Shown one piece after another: positions 46,840 through 56,698 of a DNA stretch of 64,000 nucleotides. The stretch covers positions 8,915,001-8,979,000 of the forward strand of contig NC_086192.1 in NCBI RefSeq assembly GCF_023053635.1, in the 5' to 3' direction. Within the stretch, counting starts at the first letter, position 1. Each line of letters opens with the position of its first letter. The stretch is from Elgaria multicarinata webbii (Eukaryota > Chordata > Lepidosauria > Squamata > Anguidae). A program made the position numbers and the translations under genes. The notes beneath the pieces are model-generated. The model was given only the letters and a program-made list of their open reading frames with translations, did no database searches and had not been told where the DNA came from.

Positions 46840-47150
46840 TGTTGTTTATTCGTTCAGTCGTTTCCAACTCTTCGTGACTTCATGGACCAGCCCACGCCAG
46901 AGCTTTCTGTCGGCTGTCGCCACCCCCAGCTTCCCCAGGTCAAGTCTGTCACCTTGAGAATATCCTCCCTCCATCTTGCCCTTGGTCGGCCCCGCTTCCT
47001 TTTGCCTTCCACTTTCCCTAGCATCAGCCTCTTCTCCAGGGTATCCTGTCTTCTCATTCTGTGGCCAAAGTACTTCAGTTTTGCCTTTAATACCATTCCC
47101 TCAAGTGAGCAGTCTGGCTTTATTTCCTGGAGTATGGACTGGTTTGATCT
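46840..47150 (-). mobile_element. BovB/RTE LINE 3' end
   Basis: The minus strand encodes LKAKLKYFGHRMRRQDTLEK, then RLMLGKVEGKRKRGRPRARW, the RTE-type ORF2 C-terminus. The + strand begins TTGTTTATTCGTTCAGTCGT, the known BovB tail. It is cut by the L2 at 47152. Confidence 0.9.
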
Positions 47151-47151
47151 T

Positions 47152-47462
47152 TATTATTATTTATTAATATTTATTTATATAGCACCATCAATGTACATGG
47201 TGCTGTACAGATAACACAGTAAATAGCCAGACCCTGCCGCATAGGCTTACAATCTAATAAGTTGTAGTAAACAATAAAGAGGGAAGGAGAATGCAAACAG
47301 GCACAGGGAAGTGTAAACAGGCACCGGGTAGGGTGAAGCTAACAGTATAGAGTCAGAACAAACTCAATATTTGAAGGCTATAGGGAAAAGAAAAGTTTTT
47401 AGCTGAGTTTTAAAAGCAGTGATTGAGTTTGTAGTTCTCAAGTGTTCTGGAAGAGCAGGTCC
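47152..47462 (-). mobile_element. L2-type LINE end inserted into BovB
   Basis: TATAGCACCATCAATGTACA tail through the ORF2 end, starting exactly where BovB homology stops (GGACTGGTTTGATCTT). Confidence 0.82.
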
Positions 47463-47469
47463 TGCCATA

Positions 47470-48115
47470 TGCACTGGACTACAACTCCCATCATTCCTAG
47501 GCAGCAGGGCCAGGTTGGGAAGGCGGCTCCACGCAGATCTAGCAATACACCAAGAGCTATTGCGGTTTGAGTGCTGTAGGACTTGGGGACGGGGACCTGG
47601 GGTCACGTCCCTGCTGGGCCATGAAACTGACAGGGCGACCTTAAAGCGGGGTGGGGAGAGAAGTGTCACTCTCTTTCAGTTTAATCTACCTCACAGGGTT
47701 GTTGTGAGGATGAAAGGGAGAACCATGTATGCTGCTCTGATATAGGAGAAGGGCCGGACAGAATTGTGATGAAAGATAATACATTTAAAAGTATAGAAGG
47801 ATCAAGTGGGATCTACAACAAAATGTTGCAGTGGGTCATGTTCCTTCCTACTCAGGGTACCAGACAGATCTTTCCCAAGAGACTTTGTTCCGTTCCTGTG
47901 ATGTGTTTTTTCACCTCCCAACGGTCAGCTAGCATTTTGTGGCCACTGCCTTCGTCTATGTTGCGGATGTGTAGGCCTCGACGCTTTATGTCCCCCTCAA
48001 GTTTCTGTGCAGATCCCCAAAGTACAGTCAGTGCCACCCTTTCAGAAAGAACCACAGAGCAGACGACCAGCAGATTGAGATCAATAGCAACAGCACGTCA
48101 CCAAACGGGTTCCAT
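47470..48115. other. PPM1D intron 5, SINE and MITE scraps
   Basis: A palindromic-MITE scrap (GACTACAACTCCCATCATTC near 47487) and a SINE body (CTACCTCACAGGGTTGTTGT near 47687). The rest, to 48115, is not recognised. Confidence 0.5.
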
Positions 48116-48119
48116 TGAA

Positions 48120-48300
48120 GTGACTAAAAACTAAAGACCTTTCCTAAAAGGAAGCTATGGAGGGGGAACGTCGAGGAAGGAGTGAGGCTGACTTTCCTAG
48201 GCAGGGAATTCCAGATTCGGGTCTGGTCGCCGGCAAGTTCATCCTGGAGAACATGGGCCTTTCAGGTATCCCGGGCCCAATCCGTGTTGGGCTTTCAAGG
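48120..48300 (-). mobile_element. L2-type LINE ORF2 fragment
   Basis: GGCAGGGAATTCCAGATTCG is the reverse of an L2 'LWNSLP' region; no tail is present. Confidence 0.6.
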
Positions 48301-48309
48301 TCCTAACTT

Positions 48310-49150
48310 GGTCCTTTGCAGAAAAGAGCAACTAAAATGATTAAGGGGCTGTAGCATCTCCCCTACGAGGGAAGGTTCCATCAACTGGGATTGTTTAGCT
48401 TGGGAAAAAGGAGGTTAAGGGGAGACATGACAGAGGTGGACAAAATTATGCATGGCATGGAGAATGTGTAAAGGGGGACCTTTTTCTCCCTCTCCCATAA
48501 TACTAGAACCCAAAGGCGTCATCCCATGAAGCTGATGGGCGGGAGATTCAGGACAAATAACGGGCTTAAGTTAAAGGAAGCCAGATTCCGACTGGACATT
48601 AGGAAAAACTTCCTGACTGTTAGAGCAGTACGACAATGGAATCAGTTGCCTGGTGAAGTTGTGGCCTCTCCCACACTAGAGGCCTTCAAGAGGCAGCTGG
48701 ACAACCATCTGTCAGGGATGCTTTAGGGTGGATTCCTGCATTGAGCAGGGGGTTGGACTCGATGGCCTTGTAGGCCCCTTCCAACTCTGCTATTCTATGA
48801 TTCTAAGGACTTCTTCACACAGCCCAGAGTTAAATGATGGAATTCACTACCACAAGATGTAGTGATGGCCACCCATTTGGATGGCTTTAAAAGAGGGGTT
48901 GGAGAAATTCCTGGAGGAGAAGGCTATCCATGGCTACTAGCCCTGAAGGCTAGGTGCTACCTCCAGTATCTGACACAATAAGCCTGTGTGCACCAGTTGC
49001 TGGGGAACATGGGCAGGAGGGTGCTGTTGCACTCATGTCCTGCTGCGTTGGTCCCTGGCTGACAGCTGGTTGGCCCGTGTGTGAACAGAATGCTGGACTA
49101 GATGGACCCTCGGTCTGATCCAGCAGGGCTCTTCTGATCTTATGTTCTTA
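48310..49150 (+). mobile_element. CR1-like element (family A) with nested CR1 (family B)
   Basis: Family A ORF2 sequence reaches GATTCAGGACAAATAA (48559). A family B 3' end (48560-48805, CGGGCTTAAGTTAAAGGAAG to TGCTATTCTATGATTCTA) intervenes, and family A resumes at GGACTTCTTCACACAGCCCA and runs to CTTCTGATCTTATGTTCTTA. Confidence 0.88.
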
Positions 49151-49639
49151 AGTTCAGTTTCTCGGCTCCCATCCAGTCCCTTACAGACTCCAGGCACATG
49201 TTTCGACCTCCAACAGCCTCCCTGGAACAGGATGGAAAGGAAAGATGGAATTGGGTGCTGGGTTAGCGTTAGCGTCAAGGGTAGGCATAGTCAGGCACTT
49301 GCCAGGCAGGGGCCCACTGACTAGCGCCCCCTGGCGTTGTTCCTCCTCTTCACCTGCTTGTTCACCAGCCTCCCGCCCTGGCCCAGACTATGGGAGTGGT
49401 GAGAAGGTGGAGCAAGAGATGCCAAGGCCTGCTGGCTCTCTGCCTGTCCGAGCTAGCAAGTGGTGGCAATGATGAGGAAGAGGAGGAGGAGGAGGAGCAG
49501 CTGGTGACCACGTCGGTGAGAAGGCGGACTCAGTGAGGGAGGGGGGATCTTGGAGGGGGGTGGTCTTGCCCAAGTTGCAAACAACAACAACAGGGCAGCC
49601 AAAATGCTTAAGGGCTTGGAGGATTGTAACATTTGGAGT

Positions 49640-49647
49640 TCCTTAGC

Positions 49648-49678
<31 letters not shown>

Positions 49679-50210
49679 TGGGAGCGTGTTCAGAGGAGGG
49701 CAACCAGGATGATCTAGGGTCTGGAAACAAAGCCCTATGAAGAAAGACTGAAAGAACTGGGCATGTTTAGCCTGGAGAAGAGGAGATTGAGGGGAGACAT
49801 GAGAGCACTCTTCAAATACTTTTAAGGTTGTCACACAGAGGAGGGCCAAGATCTCTTCTCGATCATCCCAGAGTGCAGGAGACGGAATAACAGGCTCAAG
49901 TTAAAGGAAGCCAGATTCCAGCTGGACATCAGGAAAAACGTCCTGACTGTTAGAGCAGTACGACAATGGAGCCAGTGACCTAGGGAGGTGGTGGGCTCTC
50001 CCACACTAGAGGCCTTCAAGAGGCAGCTGGACAGCCATCTGTCAGGAATGCTTTAGGGTGGATTCCTGCATTGAGCAGGGGGTTGGACTCGATGGCCTTA
50101 GAGGCCCCTTCCAAACTCTACTATTCTATGATTCTATGATTCTATGATTGCATTTCCATACCGCCTAATAGCTGAAGCTCTCTTGGCGGTTCCCAGAAAT
50201 CAAAAGGAAG
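49640..50210 (-). mobile_element. L2-type tail split by a CR1 end
   Basis: (TTTA)n (49645-49680) and GCATTTCCATACCGCCTAAT (50149) are adjacent parts of one minus-strand L2 tail. A + strand CR1 (family B) 3' end, 49683-50147, lies between, ending in three ATTCTATG-like repeats. Confidence 0.85.
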
Positions 50211-50592
50211 GTAGGGGAACATGCTAGGTATTTCTAAAATGATGCTCGGTGCGAGAAAAGGGGTAATACTGGGACCCAGGGGGGTCCTCCCCGTGAGGCT
50301 TCTTGTGTCATGCCAGGGTGAAGGTGGTGGGGCAAACCTTGACTCTGCTCTCTCTTATTTGTGTTTGGGGGTGCTCTTCAGCCTGTCTGGCGAAGGCTCT
50401 TTGGAGGCTGGAGGAGGCTCAGGCTAAATTGTCTCCTTGCCCACCGGGACGCCCTGTTTTCTTCTTCTCCTCCGAGGTTTACTTATCCAGCTTCGGAGAG
50501 GCAGCTGTGAGGGCTCGGAGGGTCAGATCTCTGGGAACAAATGGACCATTTGTATTTACGGGTAAACGCTCTCCTCTCTTTAATCCCGTCAG

Positions 50593-51147
50593 GTTTTCGA
50601 AGAGGACTTGTGGCCACGACTGAGCTCCCCCGAGACCGTCCCTTTACTCACGCGTAGCCACGCCGCGTTGTGCAAAATGTCCGAGCAGCTCGGCGGCGAG
50701 TTCTCCAAGGGCAGCACCCCGGTGGCGTCCCCCAGGGGCGCCGCCCCGCCGGAGGAGAAGTGCAGCAGAGCATTAGGGCTGAGGGCCCGCGATTCGTGCA
50801 ACCGGAGCCCGCCGGGCGCCCTCTTGCCTTCCAACTCTGGGAACACGGGCGGGGACCCCAAGGCCTCGAAGACGTCTCCGAGCGACCCGTCGAAAGCGCA
50901 GGAGCCGGACAGGACTCCTGCAACGGCGAGCTGCAAAAGGACATTGGAAGAGTCCAATTCTGGGCCAGTCGTTAAGAAGCCCCGTCGGGGGCCGACGCGG
51001 AACGTCGGAGCCCAGCCCGAAAGCCTGCCTTCCACACCCCAGCACAAAAACTCCAGTAAGCTGGCTATGCGCCGTAGCCTACGTGGACAGAAGCAACTGG
51101 GGAACCCATTATTCCACCAGCCCAGGAAAGCCCTGTGTGTTTGCTGA
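50593..51147 (+). CDS. PPM1D: PPM1D exon 6: C-terminal tail with NLS
   Basis: Last coding exon, residues 394-577, ending CVC then TGA. It opens VFEEDLWPR against human SLEEDPWPR. It is variable in the middle and strongly conserved at KRTLEESNSGPVVKKPRR (about 508-525, a bipartite nuclear localisation signal) and MRRSLRGQKQLGNPLFHQ. In human, truncations in this exon stabilise WIP1 by removing C-terminal degradation signals and occur in clonal haematopoiesis and tumours, so the tail is regulatory rather than catalytic. GC content and CpG density are high for an internal position. The acceptor is CCCGTCAG. Confidence 0.95.
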   Translation, partial: VFEEDLWPRLSSPETVPLLTRSHAALCKMSEQLGGEFSKGSTPVASPRGAAPPEEKCSRALGLRARDSCNRSPPGALLPSNSGNTGGDPKASKTSPSDPSKAQEPDRTPATASCKRTLEESNSGPVVKKPRRGPTRNVGAQPESLPSTPQHKNSSKLAMRRSLRGQKQLGNPLFHQPRKALCVC

Positions 51148-52165
51148 ACTGAAAAGTAGCTGGAACAACACCGTTGATTCCCATCCAGTTCAAAGTTATA
51201 AAGTCTCGTTGCAGATTATTTGAACCTGCGTTCCCCCCACCCACCCCCAACTCTACCCCCTGTTCACGGTTTTATTTTATTTTTTAATTTTTAAAACCAA
51301 TGTAGAAAACTTTTTTTCTAAATGGTATTTGAACAGCTTTATCTCAACCTTGTTACTCGCTTGTAATATAACTGTGAATTTTGTAGACGTTCTTAGGATG
51401 ACAAAGAGTTTTCTGTAAAGAATGTGTGTAAATTTATATCCCTTCATACAAATGTAGTCTCTGCACCTAACTTTTCTCTGGCATAATTGTTACGACAGGG
51501 CTAAAAACACACAACTCCCCTTTTGGTTTTTAGATTGGGGGGGGCATGGTAGGGGGAGGTAATTGATTTAGTACAAAGTGATGAATTTGTATAAACCTCC
51601 CGTGATGACCTCGCAACTTTTTAATGAAAGTAAATTATTAAACAGAATGGAAGATATGTATTTTCGTAGTACTTAATGCGTTCTGCCTGGAGTGTGCCCT
51701 ATTAGAAAATATAATACTAGATCTATTTTCTTTCTTAAGTTTTAGATTTCTCTATTCAGAAATGAAATGTACACAGAAGAGATGTTGAGTCCTCACATCG
51801 CTCAATGCTAGTTTCTGTGTTTTATTAAAAATACTATGCAGTACTTATCTTGGCTGTATTTTTTTTTTGGTAAGATGAAGGGCCAATATTTTAGCTCAGA
51901 AAAAAACAAAAAGAGATTTCTTCTACCAGTTCTTGGGAGCTGGTTTTTTTTTTTTTTTAGGTTTTCTTTTAGTGACATATTTGGAAATAGTACACATTCC
52001 TTTATACAAGCATGAGATATTTTACTATTCCAACAATGAATGGTGCTCTTGATGGTGAGCTTTCCACCACAGGATCTTAAGTTATTGGGATGGTTTTCTA
52101 GTTTTCTTTGCATATGTGGACCATGTATACTTATAATGAAATAAAACTAGCAAAAAACCTGTGGG
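51148..52165 (+). other. PPM1D: PPM1D 3'UTR (inferred)
   Basis: AT-rich sequence without interspersed repeats follows the stop codon for about 1 kb, then repeats resume. The length to the AATAAA at 52140 is close to the human 3'UTR (about 1 kb). Weaker ATTAAA signals occur at 51637 and 51824, so shorter forms are possible. The segment 51199-51297 is repeated downstream of the gene (see 52631-53181). Confidence 0.7.
52140..52145 (+). terminator. Likely distal PPM1D poly(A) signal
   Basis: A canonical AATAAA about 995 bases after the stop codon, followed by GT/TGT-rich sequence within 30 bases, in otherwise repeat-free sequence. Cleavage near 52160 would give a 3'UTR close to the human length. 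Confidence 0.65.
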
Positions 52166-52414
52166 ACGCCTTCCTGTTTCTTTCTGTTGCTGCTGCTTCT
52201 CTTTTAAAAACAGGCAAAGTCACACACAGAGGTGATGTTGAGCCAAATGTGTTTTGCAACACACTGAAACGCCGCAAATTGGTGGAGGAATGAGATCACC
52301 GTGTGTAGCTGTGTTGGGACTCCAATCTGGAACAGGTCTTGAATGATTGATCTGCAGGATCTTGGGTGAGGATTTCATCTATGCTCCATGGGATGGGATG
52401 GCGAGGTGGGGCAG

Positions 52415-52630
52415 GGCGTAGTTCAGTAGGTAGAGCACGTGGTTTGCATGCAGGTCTCAGATTTGATCTCCACCATCTCTAGTTAGAATGACCATGTAGC
52501 AAATCATGGGAATGACCCTTTTCTCCCTGAGACTGTGAAAGCTGGTCCCAGGGAAGTCAATACTGGGGTAGCTGTATAAATAGTCACAGCAAGGACCATA
52601 GCTCACTGGTAGATCATACTCTGCATGTCC
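52415..52630 (+). mobile_element. tRNA-derived SINE copies
   Basis: GCGTAGTTCAGTAGGTAGAG (A-box region), CATGCAGGTCTCAGATTTGA (near the B box), then a second head CATAGCTCACTGGTAGATCA at 52599. It lies just past the PPM1D poly(A) site. Confidence 0.7.
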
Positions 52631-53181
52631 AAAGTCTCGTTGCAGATTTATTTATTTATTTATTAAACTTATATACCTCTCCCATAGCCAGGGCTCTCTG
52701 GGCGGTTTACAGAAATTCTAAAATTGAGGTAAAAACAAGTGTACAAAATTTAAAACTCTAAAACACAGAACATTCACACATAAAACATTAAAAACCGATT
52801 TAAAAACTAAACATGTGGGCAATTAGGATGTGCCGCCATATGCCTGGGCACAGAGGAAAGTCTTAACCTGGCGCCGGAAAGATAGCAGCGTTGGCGCCAG
52901 GCGAGCCTCATCAGGGAGATCGTTCCACAGTCTGGGGGCCACCACCGAAAAGGCCCTGTCCCTCGTTGCCACACTCCGAGCCTCTCTCGGAGTAGGCACC
53001 CGGAGGAGGACCTTAGATGTTGAACGTAGTGACCGGGTATATTCATGTCGGGAGAGGCGTTCCGTCAGGTATTGTTGGATCATTCCGTCAGATCATGATC
53101 CGTCAGATGATTTGAAGCTGTGATCCCCCCCAACTCCACCCCCTTTTCACTGTTTTATTTTATTTTATTAATTTTTAAAAC
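52631..53181 (+). repeat. Duplicated PPM1D 3'UTR segment, split by L2
   Basis: AAGTCTCGTTGCAGATT occurs at 51201 and 52632. The next part of the UTR copy (TTTGAAC then the CCCCCAACTC and TTTTATTTTATTTT blocks to TTTTTAAAAC) reappears at 53111-53181, on the far side of an L2 insertion at 52648-53105. Confidence 0.7.
52648..53105 (-). mobile_element. L2-type LINE 3' end
   Basis: (TTTA)n, CCCATAGCCAGGGCTCTCTG, then the reverse ORF2 end. The minus strand encodes LRSTSKVLLRVPTPREARSV, then RDRAFSVVAPRLWNDLPDEA and FRRQVKTFLCAQAY, well preserved. Confidence 0.87.
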
Positions 53182-53289
53182 ATCCCCCGGCTTCTCCAGC
53201 TGAAAAGACATTGTCTAGGAGGTGATTGGAAAGACCTTTCTCTTACAGAATGGTTGCTGGTTGGAACAAGCAATCCTGGTTGGATTATT

Positions 53290-53985
53290 CTGATGTGGAT
53301 TTATTAAATGTATACATTGCTTCCCACCGCCAAAAGCTGTTTCAAAGTGACTTACGCACACAAAACAGAAATTCATGATTAATATAACAACAAAACAACC
53401 CTCATTCAAAAATCAAAACAACGCCGTCACAATATGAAGCATAATGGGTATTTATTTATTTATTTATTTATTACATTTCTATACCTCCCAAGAGCCGGAG
53501 CTCTTGTATTTGTACAAGAATACAAATACAAATAAATATCACCAAAACATAATCTGAAAACAGTACAATATGGAAAGTGTTCATCCACAAATATGTAGTA
53601 TCTTCCCCTGCTCACAGCTTAGAATAACCGTAAAAGCAGCCCACCAGAGTTGGGCCATAACTGAAGCCCAAATGCATGGGGAAATAATTATTTCTTTGCT
53701 TGGCGCTGCAAAGATGACCCACGTCAACACAGAGTGATCCATAAATATGGGGATATGTCAGAAAAGACCCATTGCCGAATTGAACCTCCCCCCCTGCCCC
53801 AATTTCTCTTGGGGGGGGCACTGAGAAAGGCCTCTGAAGTTGACCTCAGGGACCCAGTAGGTCCTTGTAGGGAGAATTGGGCCATGAGGTATAGTTCCAA
53901 ACAATGTAGGAGTTTATAGGTTAAAAACAGCATTTTGAATTTGGAATAGAAACCAGTTGGCAACCTGTGTAGGCAAGCCAGGTGT
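53290..53985 (-). mobile_element. Cluster of L2-type LINE remnants
   Basis: Three pieces: a tail at 53290-53425, a (TTTA)n tail with CCCAAGAGCCGGAGCTCTTG at 53450-53535, and a decayed ORF2 end at 53610-53985. Confidence 0.65.
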
Positions 53986-54076
53986 GTGTCTATGGGAGAG
54001 GGAGAGAGGCTTTGACTGTTGGATCTCTGCCTGTTTACATTTCAAGAGTCACTGGAATGAGTTTCACCGGCTTCCC

Positions 54077-54480
54077 TTTTAATGCAGTGCTTTGAAATGT
54101 GTTATCCAGTACCCAGAGTGGGGAAAAGAAGGCAAGCTGCATAAGACTGAAAGTGTGTGTGTCTGTGTGATAGACAGCCCCTGCATCTTCAATGTCTGTG
54201 GCAGACAGAAATTCAACAGTTGCAGCCACTTATCTACCTATTGAATTTCTGCCTGTCACTTAGATTTAAAAGCCACAGAATGTAACTTTCACAGGCTTTT
54301 ACTTCTTATGCAGTGCTTTGAAAGCATATTAGCAAATCACAGGAATTTTTTTAAAATAAATGTGTGTGCTTTGTTGGGGAGAAGGAATGTTGTTCTTGAA
54401 GCTTTAAAAGGCTGTGTGACAGGCAGAAATTCAACTGACATACTGGGCTATACCTGTTGAATTCCTGCCTGTTGACTAAA
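54077..54480 (+). repeat. Two tandem units each holding a short palindrome
   Basis: ATGCAGTGCTTTGAAA marks each unit (54083 and 54309). Each ends in a hairpin made of CAGAAATTCAAC and GTTGAATTnCTGCCTG-like arms around 20-25 bases. Confidence 0.65.
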
Positions 54481-54659
54481 TTACCATGAGACTGAAGTCG
54501 CTCTATACTTTGGCATCTCTATGGTGCAAAGACCCGTTATAATTTCCGTTGGAATTTAGAATATTGCTGGGGGGGGGGGAACCATAGAGTTTCGATAAGG
54601 TTTCACAAGTCTAGAAAAATTAGGCTAGAAATTGACTAGAGTGCGCTGACACTCTAGCC

Positions 54660-55140
54660 CACTTCTATCTATGATTCTTGCCGGCGTCTTGCTTTTTACG
54701 TCATTCCGCAGTCTGCGTGCTAGCGTCACGCCCTGCCCTCCTCGCCAGGAAAGAAGTAAACAACCGTCCATGTCGTCGGTGGGTGCGGCTTAAGCGTGCC
54801 CGAAGCCCATTGGCTCCGCCTGGACGGGCTGTGACCTGCATTTGCCTGTCCTCAAACACTGCCCCCTCCATCTTTTGAAGCCCGGATGTAAACAAAGCCT
54901 CCCCCGCCCTCTCCCGCTCCAAGGTGGGCGTACCCAAACTCTGCGTGCCGAGCCTTCTCAACCTAACTTGGGCCTGAGCCGCTTGGAAAAGAAGGAAGCG
55001 CTCTGGAGAGCGTTGGTGGCGCAACCGTCCCCAGTGCCTCCCTGACGTCCTCCTGCGTGTTTCCCCGCCAGCCATTGGAGGAGTCGGCTAAACAGATCCC
55101 ACCTCCTCCGCCTACCCATTGGCTGTCGGTGCCGTGGCCG
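54660..55140 (+). promoter_or_regulatory. BCAS3: BCAS3 CpG-island promoter
   Basis: A CpG-rich, repeat-free island about 2.5 kb downstream of PPM1D. It holds an ATF/CREB-type TTACGTCA (54696-54703), a second TGACGTCC (55043), and three reverse CCAAT boxes (ATTGG at 54809, 55074 and 55118); the last two are 44 bp apart, a spacing typical of NF-Y promoters. There is no TATA box. It is assigned to BCAS3 because that gene's start-codon exon follows on the + strand and a good splice donor closes the island at 55206. Confidence 0.75.
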
Positions 55141-55205
55141 GTGAGAGGGTCCCAAACATTGTCAGTGAGGAGGAAAAGCGATACGCATCAACAGCTGCAG
55201 GGCAG
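55135..55205 (+). other. BCAS3: BCAS3 exon 1, non-coding (inferred)
   Basis: The right edge is set by CTGCAGGGCAG|GTAAGG, a near-perfect 5' splice site at the downstream end of the CpG island. No in-frame ATG joins to the exon-2 start, so the exon is taken as 5'UTR. The left edge is a guess from the position just downstream of the CCAAT box at 55118. Confidence 0.6.
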
Positions 55206-55209
55206 GTAA

Positions 55210-56110
55210 GGCGCGCGCGCTCGCTGTTGGGGGGGGGGGGATAGAACGTTGAGCCCGAGCGGTGGGCGGGGCTACTGAGGGGGGGGCAGAAGCTGACAGG
55301 AATACTGAGGGGGTGGGTGGGTGGTCCACTGTATATTAGGGGAGCTGTGTTATGGCAGGGGGGATTATGGGAGTTGTAGTCCAACACGAGCTGTATTGTG
55401 GCAGGGGGATTATGGGAGTTGTAGTCCAACACGGGTGGAGGGGAACCAGGTTGTGGTATATGGGATAATGGGGAAGTGGGAGAAAGAATGGGGTGGGGTG
55501 TGTGGGAGGGTTGTGCCTATGAGGTGTGTGAGGGAGGGGGGACGGTGCAGAGATGTGGGGATATCTGGGGCAGCTGCATTTATATGGGGTGTGGGGGAGA
55601 GAAAAGGGGAAGGAAAGAGAGAGAAAGGAAGAAATGTTGGGGGGGGTTGGCAGTTGTGTGTGGTGGTGGGGAAGGGGAGATGGGAGTGAGGGGGGTAGGA
55701 GGAGGCACCTGAGGGGGGGGAACTGAAGATGACAGGAAGTGCCAGGGGTGTGGTAGTTATGAGGAGGGGCAACTGATTGGGCTGGTAGTATTGAGGAGGG
55801 GTGGAGGAGGAGAAAGTGGGAGTGGAGGGGCCATTTTGTGTGTAGGGGGGTTTATTGGGAGGTGGGGGTGGGGTGGGGAAGTGCAGAAGTGAGGCGGGGT
55901 TGGGACATCTGAAGGAAGCTGCATATATTGGGGCTTGCAGGGCAGGGGAGACAAAATGTCCTGGGGCAGAGAAGAGGGAAAAAGAGAGAGAGAGAAAAGT
56001 AGAAAGAAGTGGGTTTAGCAGCTATGGGCTATATGGGGAAGGGGAGATTGGAAGAAAGTCTTGTGTGTGTGTGAGAGAGAGAGAGAGGGGGTAGCTGGTA
56101 GCTGTAGTTG
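55210..56110 (+). other. G-skewed start of BCAS3 intron 1
   Basis: About 900 bases are dominated by GGGG/GGGA/GTGG runs on the + strand with very few C runs. Two tandem TTATGGGAGTTGTAGTCCAA units lie at 55364 and 55411. It starts within a few bases of the exon 1 donor. Confidence 0.8.
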
Positions 56111-56139
56111 AGGGAGGAGCTGAAGTGGTTGGTGACTTA

Positions 56140-56405
56140 ATTTATTTCTTTATTGAAGTCTTTTTTTTAAAGCTGGAAAAGGTCCCCGGGGCAGTTTACA
56201 TATTTATTTATTTATTTATTTATTGAAGCCTTTTTTATTTTTTTAAAGCTGGAAAAGGCTCCCAGGGACAGCTTACAAAGACCCACAATACAACAAGTCC
56301 CTCTTGGTCCGCAGGAAAGCTTACAGTCTGGAAAACACGGCATAAAAGGAAAAGGAGTTGGTAAGGAGAAGGCGATACAGAAAACCAAATCCCAGGCGCT
56401 CTTTT
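56140..56405 (-). mobile_element. LINE 3' tails (second family), tandem
   Basis: AAAGCTGGAAAAGG occurs twice (56170 and 56248) after T-rich tails; the second copy continues through CAGGAAAGCTTACAGTCTGG. Confidence 0.65.
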
Positions 56406-56589
56406 TTTTAGTTTCCAAGTTCTTATAGGTATTCTTTCTGGCATGGGAAGGTGCAACAAACTCCCTGCAACTTAAAATTCAGCTACCGCATCTTTAGTTA
56501 TGGTGGGTAATAAATCCACAGGTCCTGGGGATGGACCAGTCCCCCTCTCTAATGGTTGGTGGTGTGTCTATCTATGTATATATAACGTA

Positions 56590-56698
56590 CAGTAGTCTTT
56601 CCCAACCTGATGCCCTTAAAATGTGCCGGATTACAGCCCCCATCGTCCTAGTCGGAATCCAGCACATCTGGAGGGCACCAGGCTGGGGAAAGCTGCAT
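56590..56698. mobile_element. hAT-like palindromic MITE
   Basis: AGTCTTTCCCAACCTGATGC mirrors GGGCACCAGGCTGGGGAAAG; a 109-bp diverged copy. Confidence 0.75.

Noticed and set aside
52415-52490. Functional tRNA gene
   Set aside because: A- and B-box-like blocks are present, but the B box is degraded and the sequence continues into a SINE body.
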